NCBI GenBank assembly: GCA_019095985.1
Contig: CM032669.1
Location: 59,436,560 to 59,500,559, forward strand
Length of the DNA: 64,000 bases
Direction: 5' to 3'
Source: Streblospio benedicti
Lineage: Eukaryota > Annelida > Polychaeta > Spionida > Spionidae
The translations under genes and the position numbers were made by a program. Shown in pieces: positions 43,408-54,474 of this stretch. How positions within the stretch are numbered: position 1 is the stretch's first letter; each line of letters begins with the position of its first letter. The notes beneath the pieces are model-generated. The model ran no database searches. It was not told where the DNA came from and was given only the letters and a program-made list of their open reading frames with translations.

Positions 43408-44634
43408 TTACATTTTTTTAAAGTGACGTGTCCGTGGACAACTCATTCTGGCATTTTTATGTTTTAACGGATTAACTTTTTTTCGCCATTTTCCTTGCAA
43501 ATCTTTGGATTCATTTGATTGTAATATTGATGAAGTGGTGTTATTTGTTACATTTAATAAGTAAGTTTTCAGCATTGCATTTGGTGCCCCTTTTCCTTGC
43601 AAATCTTCCGATTCATTTGGTTGTAACATTGACGAGTGAAAATATAATGTTTAGCATTAGAAGAATGATATATACTTATTATATAACCTTGGAAAAGTTA
43701 AATACAAATTTAGTATTTATCTATTTGAAAAAATTATTATGTAATTTTGATGAAGTTTAGTAGTAATTACTCTGACATATTGTGGAAAATATTTTGCCAT
43801 TTTGTAGAAATTATTAATATTTATTCTGTACTTGTATTTGTAATCATATATATAATATTATTATTTACGTATCAATAAAAAGTAATTAAAAAAAACCATT
43901 GACGAGTTTGTGGTATTTGTTTCATTTCCGTGTTCTTGTAAAATTGCCGTCTCTTCTGACAATGGTGGAATAAATTCAGCTTGCATTGACTCACTATGAG
44001 GATTTGATTCACTTGATGCAATAGTAGTAACTACTGGTTGTTCAATTATCTTTTTACTTTTCTGATGGCTTCCACGTCTTTTTTTTTCTTGAACTGCAGT
44101 TATATTCTCTGGCTTAGATGAATTCCTCTTTCCTTCATCTTCAATTTCACCACTAACAACGCCCAGAAAAGCAGGTTTTGTTGGTTTTTCAATGTGAGAC
44201 TGAGACAATGGTGGACAAATATTGATTATTTTCTTCTCTATTGCTACGGTTGGCAATATGGACACACATTGTCCGTGTGGCTGCTTGTTGTTGTTTGCAT
44301 CACCGACCACAGAGTGTTGACAGTTTGTGCCGTGTGGGTTTCCGTACATGACGGTGGTATAGGTGGCACACGGAGAATCGACATAGGACATGCACGGGCT
44401 TATGTTACACATTTCTGAAAATTGAACTGGAGATTTCACACCACTGATATTAGATGGAGTTCCATGCAATGGTGGATTTCTTATGGGCATTTGTCCTCTT
44501 GGTCTGGCAAATCTGGTAGATCTAATAGCTAAATACTGTCCAGGTGGCATTCTTTGGCGAAATGACCCTTCCATTCTCATTTGAGGGCCAACTGGCATTC
44601 TGGGGATGATAGTTTGAGGCCTTGCAAACATTCT
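43408..44634 (-). CDS. Met/Pro/Arg-rich protein of unknown function, LINE-interrupted
   Basis: From an acceptor after CATCATCAG at about 44635 the minus strand reads RPRMFARPQTIIPRMPVGP, MRMEGSFRQRMPPGQYLAI and RSTRFARPRGQMPIRNPP (basic, Met/Pro-rich), then CMSYVDSPCATYTTVMYGNP, IEKPTKPAFLGVVSGEIEDE, a KKRRGSHQKSKK basic patch and SMQAEFIPPLSEETAIL. After the LINE at 43638-43896 it continues SSMLQPNESEDLQGKG and a second, duplicated version SSILQSNESKDLQGKW. No known domain. Low complexity suggests a disordered nuclear or RNA-binding protein. It may be the 5' part of the C2H2 gene at 37.4-37.7 kb, since both are minus strand and nothing else intervenes except kelch copies, but that is inference. 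Confidence 0.5.
43638..43896 (+). mobile_element. Short 5'-truncated Tx1/L1-like LINE with target-site duplication
   Basis: 259 bases flanked by CATTGACGAGT on both sides (43627-43637 and 43897-43907) and ending in an A-run (AATTAAAAAAAAC). Its short frame SENIMFSIRRMIYTYY and LEKLNTNLVFIYLKKLL parallels the tail TENIIASIKKYLSSYF of the LINE at 36.1-37.35 kb, so it is the last bit of the same type of element. The intact target is seen in the duplicate at about 40995. Confidence 0.85.
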
Positions 44635-44639
44635 TGGCC

Positions 44640-46053
44640 TCTGATGATGTTTTTTTTATTTGAATACTTTTGAATACTACCAGCAAAAAAGTGGTTAACA
44701 AATGTGTAACATCACAAAACATACAAATAATTGACAACTGTTCAAACACTATATACTGCAGGTTTCCACAGTTTACAATTTACACTGTTCATTCCAAAAT
44801 TTGATCATTTTGAACAAGCAGAAGACACCACTTACCATTGTAATGTAATATCAAGTGTAGAAATATCACTTCACCTTTCATTTCCAGAAAAATTCACCTA
44901 TCTGATACAAAAATGTTAAACTTTGTTGCATCATTCTATAGCAAATATTTAAAGTACATTCATCAATGAAGCTGAATATGTGAATTCTAAACAATGCTAC
45001 TTTTAAAAATTCTACCAGATATAACATATTTGTAACAGACAATACAAAAACATCCACTCATGTACATTAACACAACTCTCACATATGATCATCAGGGAAT
45101 TAAATGCAACTTATGGCTTGGGCCATGATTGGAAGTTATCACAAAAAATACGCCACAACAATAAGTTGCTCATAGCTGGCAAGCCAAAATAATACCTGAC
45201 ATGAAAGAAACTATCAAATAAAGAAAAGCCTAAATATGAAACACATTTAAGCAAAGAAACCAGTTATACACTAATTATGCCTATCTTTTGATGTCAAGTC
45301 TAAATGGTTTGCCGTTACAATGATGAATACATGTATGAAAATTTTACAATAAAAGTGTAACATTGTATTTTGTTTCAACCTGCCCAAGTTATACTTCACT
45401 AGTAGACCATTACTCGCGAAAACTTTAAAAAACTAAAATACATCATGCAATTCAGGTTACAAAATATCTTACTTGGCAATTGATTCCACAATTAAGTCTA
45501 TATCAATCAGTTCTATAATACAAAACTGTAGTCCCAGACAAACAACATGCACACGAGATAGAACTAATTTAAAATAGACATAATTTGAAGTGCTATTGTG
45601 ACCTCATAAAAAAGAAATCAAGGCCAATATTTATCTATAAGATCAAAATAAGTGTATAACAATGTTTTTGATTAAAATATACAATGATTATTTTATACAA
45701 TTGAAATTGAACATTAAAATTAGAAAATACAACTTCCTAAAATCTACAACTACAATGTCAATTCCGGAATGATTCCACAAATGGGCATTACAATTTTGTA
45801 ACCAAAATCGTGATTTCATTAATTGACATGCTTCTTCTAAGTATTATTTCATTATGGCAGGGAGGAACACTAACATATCAACCACAGAACCAAGTGCACC
45901 AACCTGATGACGATAAAAAAATGCCAGAGTCTTTCGAATGGATTTTTAGCGATAGCATTAAAATAAACTTGACAACAAGTACAATTTGCGAAATTCACTG
46001 TTGTTTATCCTGATGCTGATGCGTGATTTAGAAAAAATAAATAAAATTTAAAA
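44640..46053. repeat. Diverged first unit of the 46-48.3 kb tandem array plus AT-rich spacer
   Basis: 44640-44880 (ATTTGAATACTTTTGAATAC, CAGCAAAAAAGTGGTTAACA, AAACATACAAATAATTGACA) is shared with 46500-46760 and 47515-47765, but lacks about 30 bases (TTATTTACATCTCTGCAGAA...). The remaining kilobase is AT-rich with no supported gene. Confidence 0.7.
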
Positions 46054-48307
46054 AAATCCCTGAGTCTTCAAGTTAAAGTTCACAAGTCATATTTATATGG
46101 AAAATTTTACATATTATAGATGCAACATTAAGACTAAGACTATTTCAAATTTATACTACATTTCAAAATGAATGATGTAAAATACATTTGCAACAAATCT
46201 ACATATAGCAAGTCTGTCTATAAATCATTGTTTACAAATACTATTAAAAATCCATCATTCTTGCATACAGCTATAGTTTTGAATTCCATCATTTCATAAT
46301 GGACGTTTTCACATCAGTCATTCTCTTCCTTTCAGGCTGCCAAACAAACTATCCTCAGCTAAGTGTAATATATCTGACAACTAAAACAGACCGCACCAAT
46401 GCCTAGCGCAGCGAAATGACCCTTCCATTCTCATTTGAGGGACAACTGGCATTCTGGGGATGATAGTTTGAGGCCTTGCAAACATTCTTGGCCTCTGATG
46501 ATGTTTTTTTTATTTGAATACTTTTGAATACTTTATTTACATCTCTGCAGAATGTAAAATAATACCAGCAAAAAAGTGGTTAACAAATGTGTAACATCAC
46601 AAAACATACAAATAATTGACAACTGTTCAAACACTATATACTGCAGGTTTCCACAGTTTACAATTTATACTGTTCATTCCAAAATTTGATCATTTTGAAC
46701 AAGCAGAAGACACCACTTACCATTGTAATGTAATATCAAGTGTAGAAATATCACTTCATCTGCTGGTTGTAATCAAAACTGGGTCCTACATCGGACATGT
46801 CTCTATTTGAATATTAAATTAGAATACAGGTTCCATTCTAACACTCGTCAGGTCAATGTTCACTTTTTTTTAAATATCACGTTTATTTGAATATTAAATT
46901 AGAATACAAAGAGGCATGTACAAGAAGCCGGTCTCCTTACAGAGTACACATTATTGATGGCAGCAAAGCACTAATTCCACTGCAAGCGTGTGAGGATAAA
47001 CAGAGTCAACCTTTTCATTTTCAATAAAAGGTCCAACTATCGGTGAGATGAGTTCTCAGGAAAAAATCCCTGCGTCTTCAAGTTAAAGTTCACAAGTCAT
47101 ATTTATATGGAAAATTTTACATATTATAGATGCAACATTAAAACTAAGACTATTTCAAATTTATACTACATTTCAAAATGAATGATATAAAATACATTTG
47201 CAATAAACCTACATATAGCATGTCTGTCTATAAATTATTGTTTACAAATACTATTAAAAATCCATCATTCTTGCATACAGCTATAGTTTTGAATTCCATC
47301 ATTTCATAATGGACGTTTTCACATCAGTCATTCTCTTTCCTTTCAGGCTGCCAAACAAACTATCCTCAGCTAAGTGTAATATATCTGACAACTAAAACAG
47401 ACCGCACCAATGCCTAGCGCAGCGAAATGACCCTTCCATTCTCATTTGAGGGACAACTGGCATTCTGGGGATGATAGTTTGAGGCCTTGCAAACATTCTT
47501 GGCCTCTGATGATGTTTTTTTTATTTGAATACTTTTGAATACTTTATTTACATCTCTGCAGAATGTAAAATAATACCAGCAAAAAAGTGGTTAACAAATG
47601 TGTAACATCACAAAACATACAAATAATTGACAACTGTTCAAACACTATATACTGCAGGTTTCCACAGTTTACAATTTATACTGTTCATTCCAAAATTTGA
47701 TCATTTTGAACAAACAGAAGACACCACTTACCATTGTAATGTAATATCAAGTGTAGAAAATCACTTCATCTTCATCTGCTGGTTGTAATCAAAACTGGGT
47801 CCTTAAATGACATGTCTTTATTTGAATATTAAATTAGAATACAAAGAGGCATGTACAAGAAGCCGGTCTCCTTACAGAGTACACATTATTGATGGCAGCA
47901 AAGCACTAATTCCACTGCAAGCTTGTGAGGATAAACAGAGTCAACCTTTTCATTTTCAATAAAAGGTCCAACTATCGGTGAGATGAGTTCTCAGGAAAAA
48001 ATCCCTGCGTCTTCAAGTTAAAGTTCACAAGTCATATTTATATGGAAAATTTTACATATTATAGATGCAACATTAAAACTAAGACTATTTCAAATTTATA
48101 CTACATTTCAAAATGAATGATATAAAATACATTTGCAATAAACCTACATATAGCATGTCTGTCTATAAATTATTGTTTACAAATACTATTAAAAATCCAT
48201 CATTCTTGCATACAGCTATAGTTTTGAATTCCATCATTTCATAATGGACATTTTCACATCAGTCATTCTCTTCCTTTCAGGCTGCCAAACAAACTATCCT
48301 CAGCTAA
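46054..48307. repeat. Tandem array of ~1-kb units (two full and one partial)
   Basis: CCCTG(A/C)GTCTTCAAGTTAAAG recurs at 46058, 47068 and 48003, so the unit length is about 1010 and then 935 bases. Each full unit carries, on the minus strand, a copy of the first coding segment of the Met/Pro-rich gene (RPRMFARPQTIIPRMP and MRMEGSFR at about 46412-46500 and 47425-47513), now without its continuation. The third unit breaks off at CTATCCTCAGCTAAG (48306), where a different gene begins. Confidence 0.88.
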
Positions 48308-48721
48308 GGTTCCATTTGACACTCGCAGCCAAAATCAGGTCAATGTTCACTTGTGCCTTTTCTGATTTAGCATTGTCTGCTTTATGAGAAGCACTACTAC
48401 TTGGAATAGATTGGGTGGGAGAAGCAACACGTTGTCTTTTTTCCCCCCTTGTTTTTAGGACTTGGTGACCGTCTCTTTTTTCTCCCTTTACTGCTAGAGC
48501 CAGTCCCGGCTTCTTCATCAGACGACTCTTTATCCCCGCCAGCATGTCTTCTCTTGACTTGCCACAACTTCACTTATTTTAACAAGAAATACATCCATCT
48601 TGTCTATGGTGACACCTAACAATCCAACTTCAAGTTCAGAAGTAAATTCAACACCATTGTTAAGAAGAGCCAGAATGGTCTCCTTAAGAATATCCCTTAT
48701 TCTACCTTGATCAGCTCTCAT
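48308..48721 (-). pseudogene. N-terminal fragment of an uncharacterised protein
   Basis: The minus strand reads MRADQGRIRDILKETILALL, NNGVEFTSELEVGLLGVTID and KMDVFLVKISEVV, then after a frame change DMLAGIKSRLMKKPGLALAV, KGEKRDGHQVLKTRGEKRQ and SSSASHKADNAKSEKAQV (basic, Ser/Lys-rich). The start looks real and is followed by a low-complexity nuclear-type tail that ends at the tandem-array border. Family not recognised. Broken. Confidence 0.35.
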
Positions 48722-48810
48722 TTTGTGTTCTTATTTTGATGTACAGCTCTATTTCATGTGATCAAGCACCAATTTCCTCTAATATTTCAAAACAAGGTTT
48801 TCACTTTCTT

Positions 48811-49029
48811 TTAAGTTTTAACAGATTTTTTTTTCTTTATTGATAGTTCAACCTCTGGATCTTGATCCGATTTTCTTTTTATTGCTTTTAAATATTTGAG
48901 ATTTGTGAATTTGCTATAGCATTCTCTGTGATAACCATGGCATTTACCATCATATTCAGTTGGTACACTTTTGCAAATTTCATCATAATGTTGTTTTAGA
49001 TCCTTTAAACTTTGTCTCACTTCAATCAT
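48811..49029 (-). pseudogene. Cys/His-containing uncharacterised fragment
   Basis: The minus strand reads EVRQSLKDLKQHYDEICKSV with CHGYHRECYSKFTNLKYL and a basic tail KRKSDQDPEVELSIKKKK. The YHREC.S.FTN pattern is common at the N-terminus of multicopy, transposon-associated proteins of invertebrates (from memory). No complete gene is visible. Confidence 0.35.
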
Positions 49030-49329
49030 TTCTTAATTTTTCCCCAAGTTGAATCTGATAAATTATCTATTTTGAAAGATTGCATACTTCTAAAATGAAT
49101 GATGCATGATTTTATAGTGGCCTCTTTTCTTGTTTTGAATTGCTTCTCAGATTGCACTTTCACTAAATTTTCCATGATTTAGCAATAACTATTGTATTAT
49201 GAAGATGTATTAAATTTGTTTCGTTTCTCTTTTTGTAAGTCACACATTTTTAATCCAATGTCCAATCAAATAGTACCAAAACATAGCAAAATTTGAGAAA
49301 ATGCCCGTTATGAAGTTATCAATGATACT

Positions 49330-49447
49330 GACTGTTGCTGTAACTGTGGGTTTTGCTGCATCTGGTGACTGCCACCACTGACTGTGTGGTCATCATGGAC
49401 ATGCCCCCAGTATTAGGTCCTGCTGCTGCCGTGGATGCAAAAATCAC
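49330..49447 (-). CDS. MED25: MED25 exon downstream of the ACID domain
   Basis: This exon follows the acceptor CCACAG at 49448-49453, whose pyrimidine tract is made of an (ATTT)n microsatellite. In frame with the previous exon it reads VIFASTAAAGPNTGGMSMM. The alternative frame gives a Gln-rich peptide (HQMQQNPQLQQQSV), more like the Q/P-rich MED25 tail, so an unseen frame change or a different splice is possible. The end is uncertain. Confidence 0.45.
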
Positions 49448-49564
49448 CTGTGGAATAAATAAATAAATGAATGAATAAATAAATAAATAAATATTCTCAT
49501 TTTTAAACTTCATAAAGGCAGTTCATGCCGAAAATTTTTAAAATTTATAAAATTTATATCATAC

Positions 49565-49896
49565 CACTTGTTTTATGCCTTCAATAAATCCAGCCTGGTC
49601 GTTGGGTATGTAGCCCATATACTGCTTCTTGCGGCTGCTGTAAAAGAGTATCAGCGCATGGATATCACATTGAAGAGAGGAGATTTTCACAAACGCTGCA
49701 AATCCAGTGGAAAATCGTCTGTAGAGAGACTGCAAGCCTTCCGTGTTACTGAAGTTGAGGCCCACTGTGCGCGACTGTTTGAACTGTGTCTGTAGTGAGA
49801 ACAGCAGCATCTGAGGGATCAGCTGCAATACAAGCTTGCGTGGCCACTTGCTGGTATCAAACTCTTGCCTCCCTTGAGTAACACACATGTTGCATT
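49565..49896 (-). CDS. MED25: MED25, activator-interacting (ACID/PTOV) domain exon
   Basis: MED25 is a Mediator subunit whose ACID domain binds transcriptional activators. The minus-strand exon (acceptor CTAG at 49897, donor GTATGA at 49564) encodes CNMCVTQGRQEFDTSKWPRK, LVLQLIPQMLLFSLQTQFKQ, SRTVGLNFSNTEGLQSLYR, TGFAAFVKISSLQCDIHALI and LFYSSRKKQYMGYIPNDQ, then AGFIEGIKQV. This follows the human ACID domain order (WPQKLIMQLIPQQLL, FTNKD.ESLK.LYR, GFAGCVHFP, LLYSSKKK.FMG.IP.DQ..F). No VWA-domain exons are visible upstream in the window, so only part of the gene, or a fragment, is present. Confidence 0.85.
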
Positions 49897-49949
49897 CTAG
49901 ATAGATTTTAATACCTTTCATATGAGCTATCATACCCATCTATAACTAA

Positions 49950-50469
49950 CATAGCCACCATATAATCTACTAATTTATGTTTTACACTTTTTCTCTATTT
50001 TATCGTGACGTTTCCATGGAAACCAGTTCATATCAGAAAATCCTGTCGTTTCCCACTTGGGCACCAGCTGGATCCTAAAACTAGACAAAATTCCACATCT
50101 TTTGGTATATCACAGTAATTGTTAAGATCTGTTGCAAGGTTACTCCCTCAATATGCATCATAGGAGTCCACCTGTGCAACTCTATAAATGTCCACAAAAG
50201 ACGTAAATAAAAAGTTTGACATAGGTCTCAATTGTTTTAGCCATACAAACTGGATGGTTTTGGGTGATGCTCTTTCAGAATATGTCTTTGACACGGGGAA
50301 AGCTTTAAATCTAAGGCATGTTAGTTTTTTTAAAAGTTATGATAGGATATGTGGGCATAACTACTTTTATGGACAATGTGGAAGAACACCTTGATGATTC
50401 TCATATACTGTCATTGGGTTGTATACCTTATGTAGAAATGTAGTTTGGTGAAATCAATTGTCTTTTTTT
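49950..50469. other. Interval without a supported gene
   Basis: A short plus-strand frame at 50188-50394 has no recognisable similarity. No repeats or RNA genes were seen. Confidence 0.4.
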
Positions 50470-50813
50470 AACTTTCTATTTCTCACACCATGTATTTCCA
50501 TGGTAATATCAATACTGTACATAATGTCCACACAATATAACTGATCATACACTTCAAAATATAATGAATAAATCATCTTCTGATGCCATTACAGTATACT
50601 AGATAGTGCATATGTTGGTGTACACTGCCATAATCCAATACATGGGATTATCTCTGAAAGTAGTTATCAAATAAACTTATATTAAATATTTTAAATGTGC
50701 GTAAAGACGAATAGGAGGTACATGAGTATTCTACAGCACATGTGGGTACATATTCACTGTAGGTTTTTGCATCATAGCAATATAGAAACACTGTATCAAT
50801 GTAGCCTAATTAT
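50470..50813. repeat. Tandem repeat family, copy 1 left part (split by LINE)
   Basis: The segment with the palindrome-like CCATGTATTTCCATGG, GTGCATATGTTGGTGTACAC, CTCTGAAAGTAGTTATCAAA and GGTTTTTGCATCATAGCAAT is repeated at 54360-54480 with 55190-55450. The CTAATTAT at 50806-50813 is duplicated at 53596-53603, and the family resumes after it. Confidence 0.8.
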
Positions 50814-50858
50814 ACACTTATACTTACACTTATCCACTTCATCTGTTTTAAAGCATCA

Positions 50859-52385
50859 AAGGCTTATCAGATGATCACGACTATTGTCACTGGTGATTTC
50901 ACACGTACTTATTTTCTGTGGCGCTAGCGGGAATTTAAGGTCGGTGGCATATTTGTGTTGATGCCATACTTTGTCCAGTCGAGCTTCAAAGGCTTTAATA
51001 CTTGGAGCTGTGACAACTAAATCAGGGAGACGGTTCCATGAGTCAACCACTCTAGAGTTGAAAAAATTCTGTCTCAGAGATGTATTACATCTAACCTTCT
51101 CGAGCTTGTAAGAGTGACCTCTGGTGACTGAACTGTTCATGGACAGGAGATTTTCATTTACAGTGTATTTGCCGTGTGTAAACTTAAAAACTTCAATCAT
51201 ATCTCCTCATGCTCTGCGATATCTCAGGCTGGGTAGATTTAATTGTCTGAGTCTGTCTTCATACTCCAAGTCCTTATATTCTGGCATCAGTTTGGTGGCC
51301 CTCCTCTGAACACTTGCTAGCAGGTTCTTATGTCTTTCAAGTCTTGGTGCCCATGCCACGTTTGAGAACTCCAGGTGAGGTCTGACAAGTGCTATAAAGA
51401 GACTCTTCATGGAGACTGCATCAAGGAACTCATATGATCTTCTTATCAATCCTAAGATTGAGTTTGCCTTATTCACCTGTCTTTCAATGTGAGTCGAAAA
51501 CTTGAGCAGTGGATCAATATTTACACCAATGTCCTTTTCCAGATCTGTCTCCTCCAACTGTTGCCTCTTGTCACCTGCTTTCATGGAATATTCATATCGT
51601 GGATTGTTCTTACCAATGTGGAGGACTTTGCACTTTGAGGCATTGAAGCAAAGTTGCCAATTTTCGGACCACTCAACCAGGTTGTCCAGATCCTTTTGCA
51701 GAGTTTTTTGATGATCTGGTGAATGCACGGGTCTAAATACTTTTGTGTCATCGGCAAACAGTTGTGAGATGGAGCTTGTTACCTCAGGCATGTCATTTAT
51801 ATAGATGACAAAGAGTACTGGCCCAAGTACTGATCCCTGGGGGATTCGGCTGTGAACACTAACCCAGTTTGAATTGCTGCCATTGACAGAAACTTTCTGA
51901 CGGCGCCCCTTGAGATAGTCTTCAATCCACTTTAGGAGTCTACCCTCTACACCATAACCATGCAGTTTCACCAAGAGTCGCTGGTGCGGGACAGTGTCAA
52001 AAGCTTTTGCAAAGTCAAGGTACAGTGCATCGACAGGGATGTTTATGTCTAGTGGCTGTGTCCAATCATCAAGTACTGCCAACAGGTTGGTAGTGCAGGA
52101 CAGACCATTGATGAATCCATGCTGCTTGCTTGAAAGTAGTCCATTGCTGGTCATGTGTCTAATGAGATGATCGCGCACTATGGATTCCATGGTCTTACAT
52201 ATGATGCTTATTAATGACACTGGTCTGTAGTTTCCTGCCTCAGACTTCCTTCCTTTCTTGAAGATGGGTGTGACTTTGGCATCTTTCCATTGTTGTGGGA
52301 CCGTATTTTCGTCCATCGACTTCTGGATTATTACAGCAAATGGAAGCGCAATCTCGTCTGCAAGTTCCTTGAGGATGCTTCACAA
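50859..52385 (-). CDS. LINE reverse transcriptase (CR1-like)
   Basis: Polymerase of a non-LTR retrotransposon. In order: WKDAKVTPIFKKG, NYRPVSLISIICKTMES, LYLDFAKAFDTVPHQRL (RT motif A with D), RIPQGSVLGPVLF (motif B), SQLFADDTKVF (catalytic FADD, motif C), WQLCFNASKCKVLHIG (motif D/E), KDIGVNIDP, and the tail RPHLEFSNVAWAPRL, LQRRATKLMPE-type and GDMIEVFKFTHGKY, ending FNSRVVDSWNRLPDLVV. One TGA near 51203 sits where the family has an arginine (RRAR.GDMIE). The AP-endonuclease is absent upstream because of the internal deletion. Confidence 0.88.
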
Positions 52386-53233
52386 GCTTCTTCCTGTGTT
52401 CCCGCTCTAAAGGGGTCATATTTTTTTTGATAGCTACCTTTTTTATGTTTTCATCTTCTGATTTTGCTAGATTACTTGAGGCTTTCATGATGTCTTTTAC
52501 TATTTGAGGACTTTCTACGGTAATCCTTAACGGTCGTTTTTTATTAGTAATCTTCCCCAACCTAATTACACGTTTTAAATCTGTTCTAATTCTAATTTCT
52601 GTTAAAACTTCCAAGGCCTTATTCCTATTGTGCTGAATTCTTGCATTGGTATCAGCACTGCTAAATTCTGGAATGTCGAATAAGAACATTATTCTTGCGT
52701 GCCTCTCTCTCTTTGAGTTCCAACATATTATCAGTAGCTACATCGCTATTCATATCCTTGATTTGGTTGACCAAATCCTCATTAATCAGCTTCTGTTCCT
52801 GTTTGAACAAATTGAGATCAACATCTACCTGGGCAATCTTGTTGCTGAGCCTTAATTCTATCTCACTTGACAAACTATCAAAGTAATGCTTGCATGCATC
52901 CTCAATACTTTGGTCATTCTTAACAGCAGTAACAACCTGTACATTAGAGTCTAGACAGTACCAATGCATCATAGCATTTGCCTTACACAGGACTTTGAAT
53001 TCATCCCTCTCAAGTTTACTAAGCCCATAGCATATCCATTTAGCACACCTGTCACACTCAACCATATCGTCGTTGTTCCCGAAAACTTCCTCGCAAAATT
53101 TACAGTTCATGGTATCACCTGAGCTGCTTTTACCATCCCCGCTTCCATCCTGGTCACCATTATCTGCTTTCTTGACAGACTCTGATCCTCTTTTCATTCC
53201 AATTGCCTTTCCTTTCCTTTTTTGGCTTTCCAT
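52386..53233 (-). CDS. LINE ORF1 protein with PHD-type zinc finger
   Basis: CR1-group ORF1 proteins often carry a PHD/esterase-type module that helps form the RNP. Here the start is MESQKRKGKAIGMKRGSES, then a finger with CKFCEEVFGNNDDMVECDRC, AKWICYGLSKLE and MHWYCLD (C4-H-C3 pattern with W before the seventh ligand), then a coiled coil (SEIELRLSNKIAQVDVDLNL, LKEREARKNNVLI). After a frame change near 52680 it continues with FDIPEFSSADTNARIQHNR, RVIRLGKITNKKRPLRITV and MTPLEREHRKKL. The C-terminal end is cut by the internal deletion. Confidence 0.75.
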
Positions 53234-53595
53234 CTTAATTGATACTACTAGATCTAAGACTAGACTACAGAACTAATGCCAGATTTAATACCGATTATGT
53301 TATTCTTCCTTGTGGGCAGTCAATATGACAAACCACACTGATAGTCTTTCGTTCACTGGACGTTCACTTGACTTTATCACAGTAATGATACTACTAGATC
53401 TACAACTAGACTACTTGTAGCTACTAAGCTAAGAACTATAATGCGAGATGTTATGAAGAAATGTTTTTCTTCCCTGGGAGGCTGTTTAGGCAGCTAATAT
53501 TACTTACCACACTTTAGTTATGTGCAAGTTGCTGGTAAAGAACCTATAAGATAATGGCATTTCTCGATGCAACTAAAATGTTCACAATTTTCCCG

Positions 53596-54470
53596 CTAAT
53601 TATGCTATTAACTACGCTGACTGACTAGAAAGTCAATATCTTTTATATGGAATCAATGGCTGCGTAGATTAATTTCTTGTATTGATATGATCCTTTCATT
53701 TTAACATCCCGTCTCAGCCAGAATCAATGCTACCTGCCGACACGGAGAGCATTATGTTTGGGGAAAAAGACACTGATCTTGCTGACCCAATGGGTGACGA
53801 TATACTGTCCCTGATATTTTAACTTCATGTAGTAATTATTATTTACAACACAGTTAGTTTAGTATTGGATATGAAAGGCCATTTCTTACGCCATGTCTGT
53901 TAACATGGTAATAAATATAAACAAGCATAAATGAAGTTAACAAATTCTAGTTTAGGTGCAGATTATAAACTTTTATTACTTTTATTTATGCCTACACAGT
54001 GATCGTTATCTGTAAAGATATGTGTGCGCGGATGTAAATGTTGGGAAAATCTGTGATTGCCATGGTGGCTTGAGGGCAGAAGCAAAACTGACGCCACCCC
54101 CCACCCACCATTTTATGCCGCTTTTTCATATGACTCATTTTATTTCACGTGGCTTACAGGTACATAGTAATGGCCATACATAGCTAAATGTTCAACAACT
54201 ATAGCCATTGATGTACAGTGCATTATATAATCATTAATAATAATTATTTGGTTTTATTTCATTGTGAATTTAGCAGCTCACAAGGAGAGCATTCTGGATT
54301 GAGGACACTGATCTTTCTGACTGAATAACTAATTATATACTGTCATATACCACAGCAAGCTATTTTTACACCATGTATTTACATGGCTATATCAAAACTG
54401 TATATAAATGTCCACTCAATATAACTGGTCATGTATTTTAAACTGAAGGCATGAATTCTAAAATATAATG
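53596..54470. repeat. Tandem repeat family, copy 1 right part and next unit
   Basis: CTGACTGACT, TATATGGAAT, TTAATTTCTTGTATTGATAT, ATGCTACCTGCCGACAC and GGAGAGCATTATGTTTG recur at 55460-55690; GGAGAGCATTCTGGATTG at about 54285 and the CCATGT..ACATGG palindromic words at 53895, 54372 and 55730 mark further, more diverged copies. No gene. 53990-54240 is AT-rich single-copy-looking DNA. Confidence 0.75.
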
Positions 54471-54474
54471 ATTT

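Larger units (their letters stand above)
50814..53595 (-). mobile_element. CR1-like LINE with internal deletion and 8-bp target-site duplication
   Basis: 2.78 kb flanked by CTAATTAT on both sides. On the minus strand it has a 5' region, a PHD-finger ORF1, a truncated middle, a reverse transcriptase, and a 3' end of AAGTGTAAGTATAAGTGT-type short repeats. The endonuclease that should link ORF1 and the reverse transcriptase is missing: coding jumps from ORF1 (EREHRKKLVK) to the RT entry (LKELADEIALPF) at about 52380. The element therefore cannot move on its own. The paralogous unoccupied site is near 55440. Confidence 0.88.

Noticed and set aside
50188-50394. 68-codon plus-strand frame
   Set aside because: It reads plausibly but matches nothing I know, has no neighbouring exon and is short enough to be chance.
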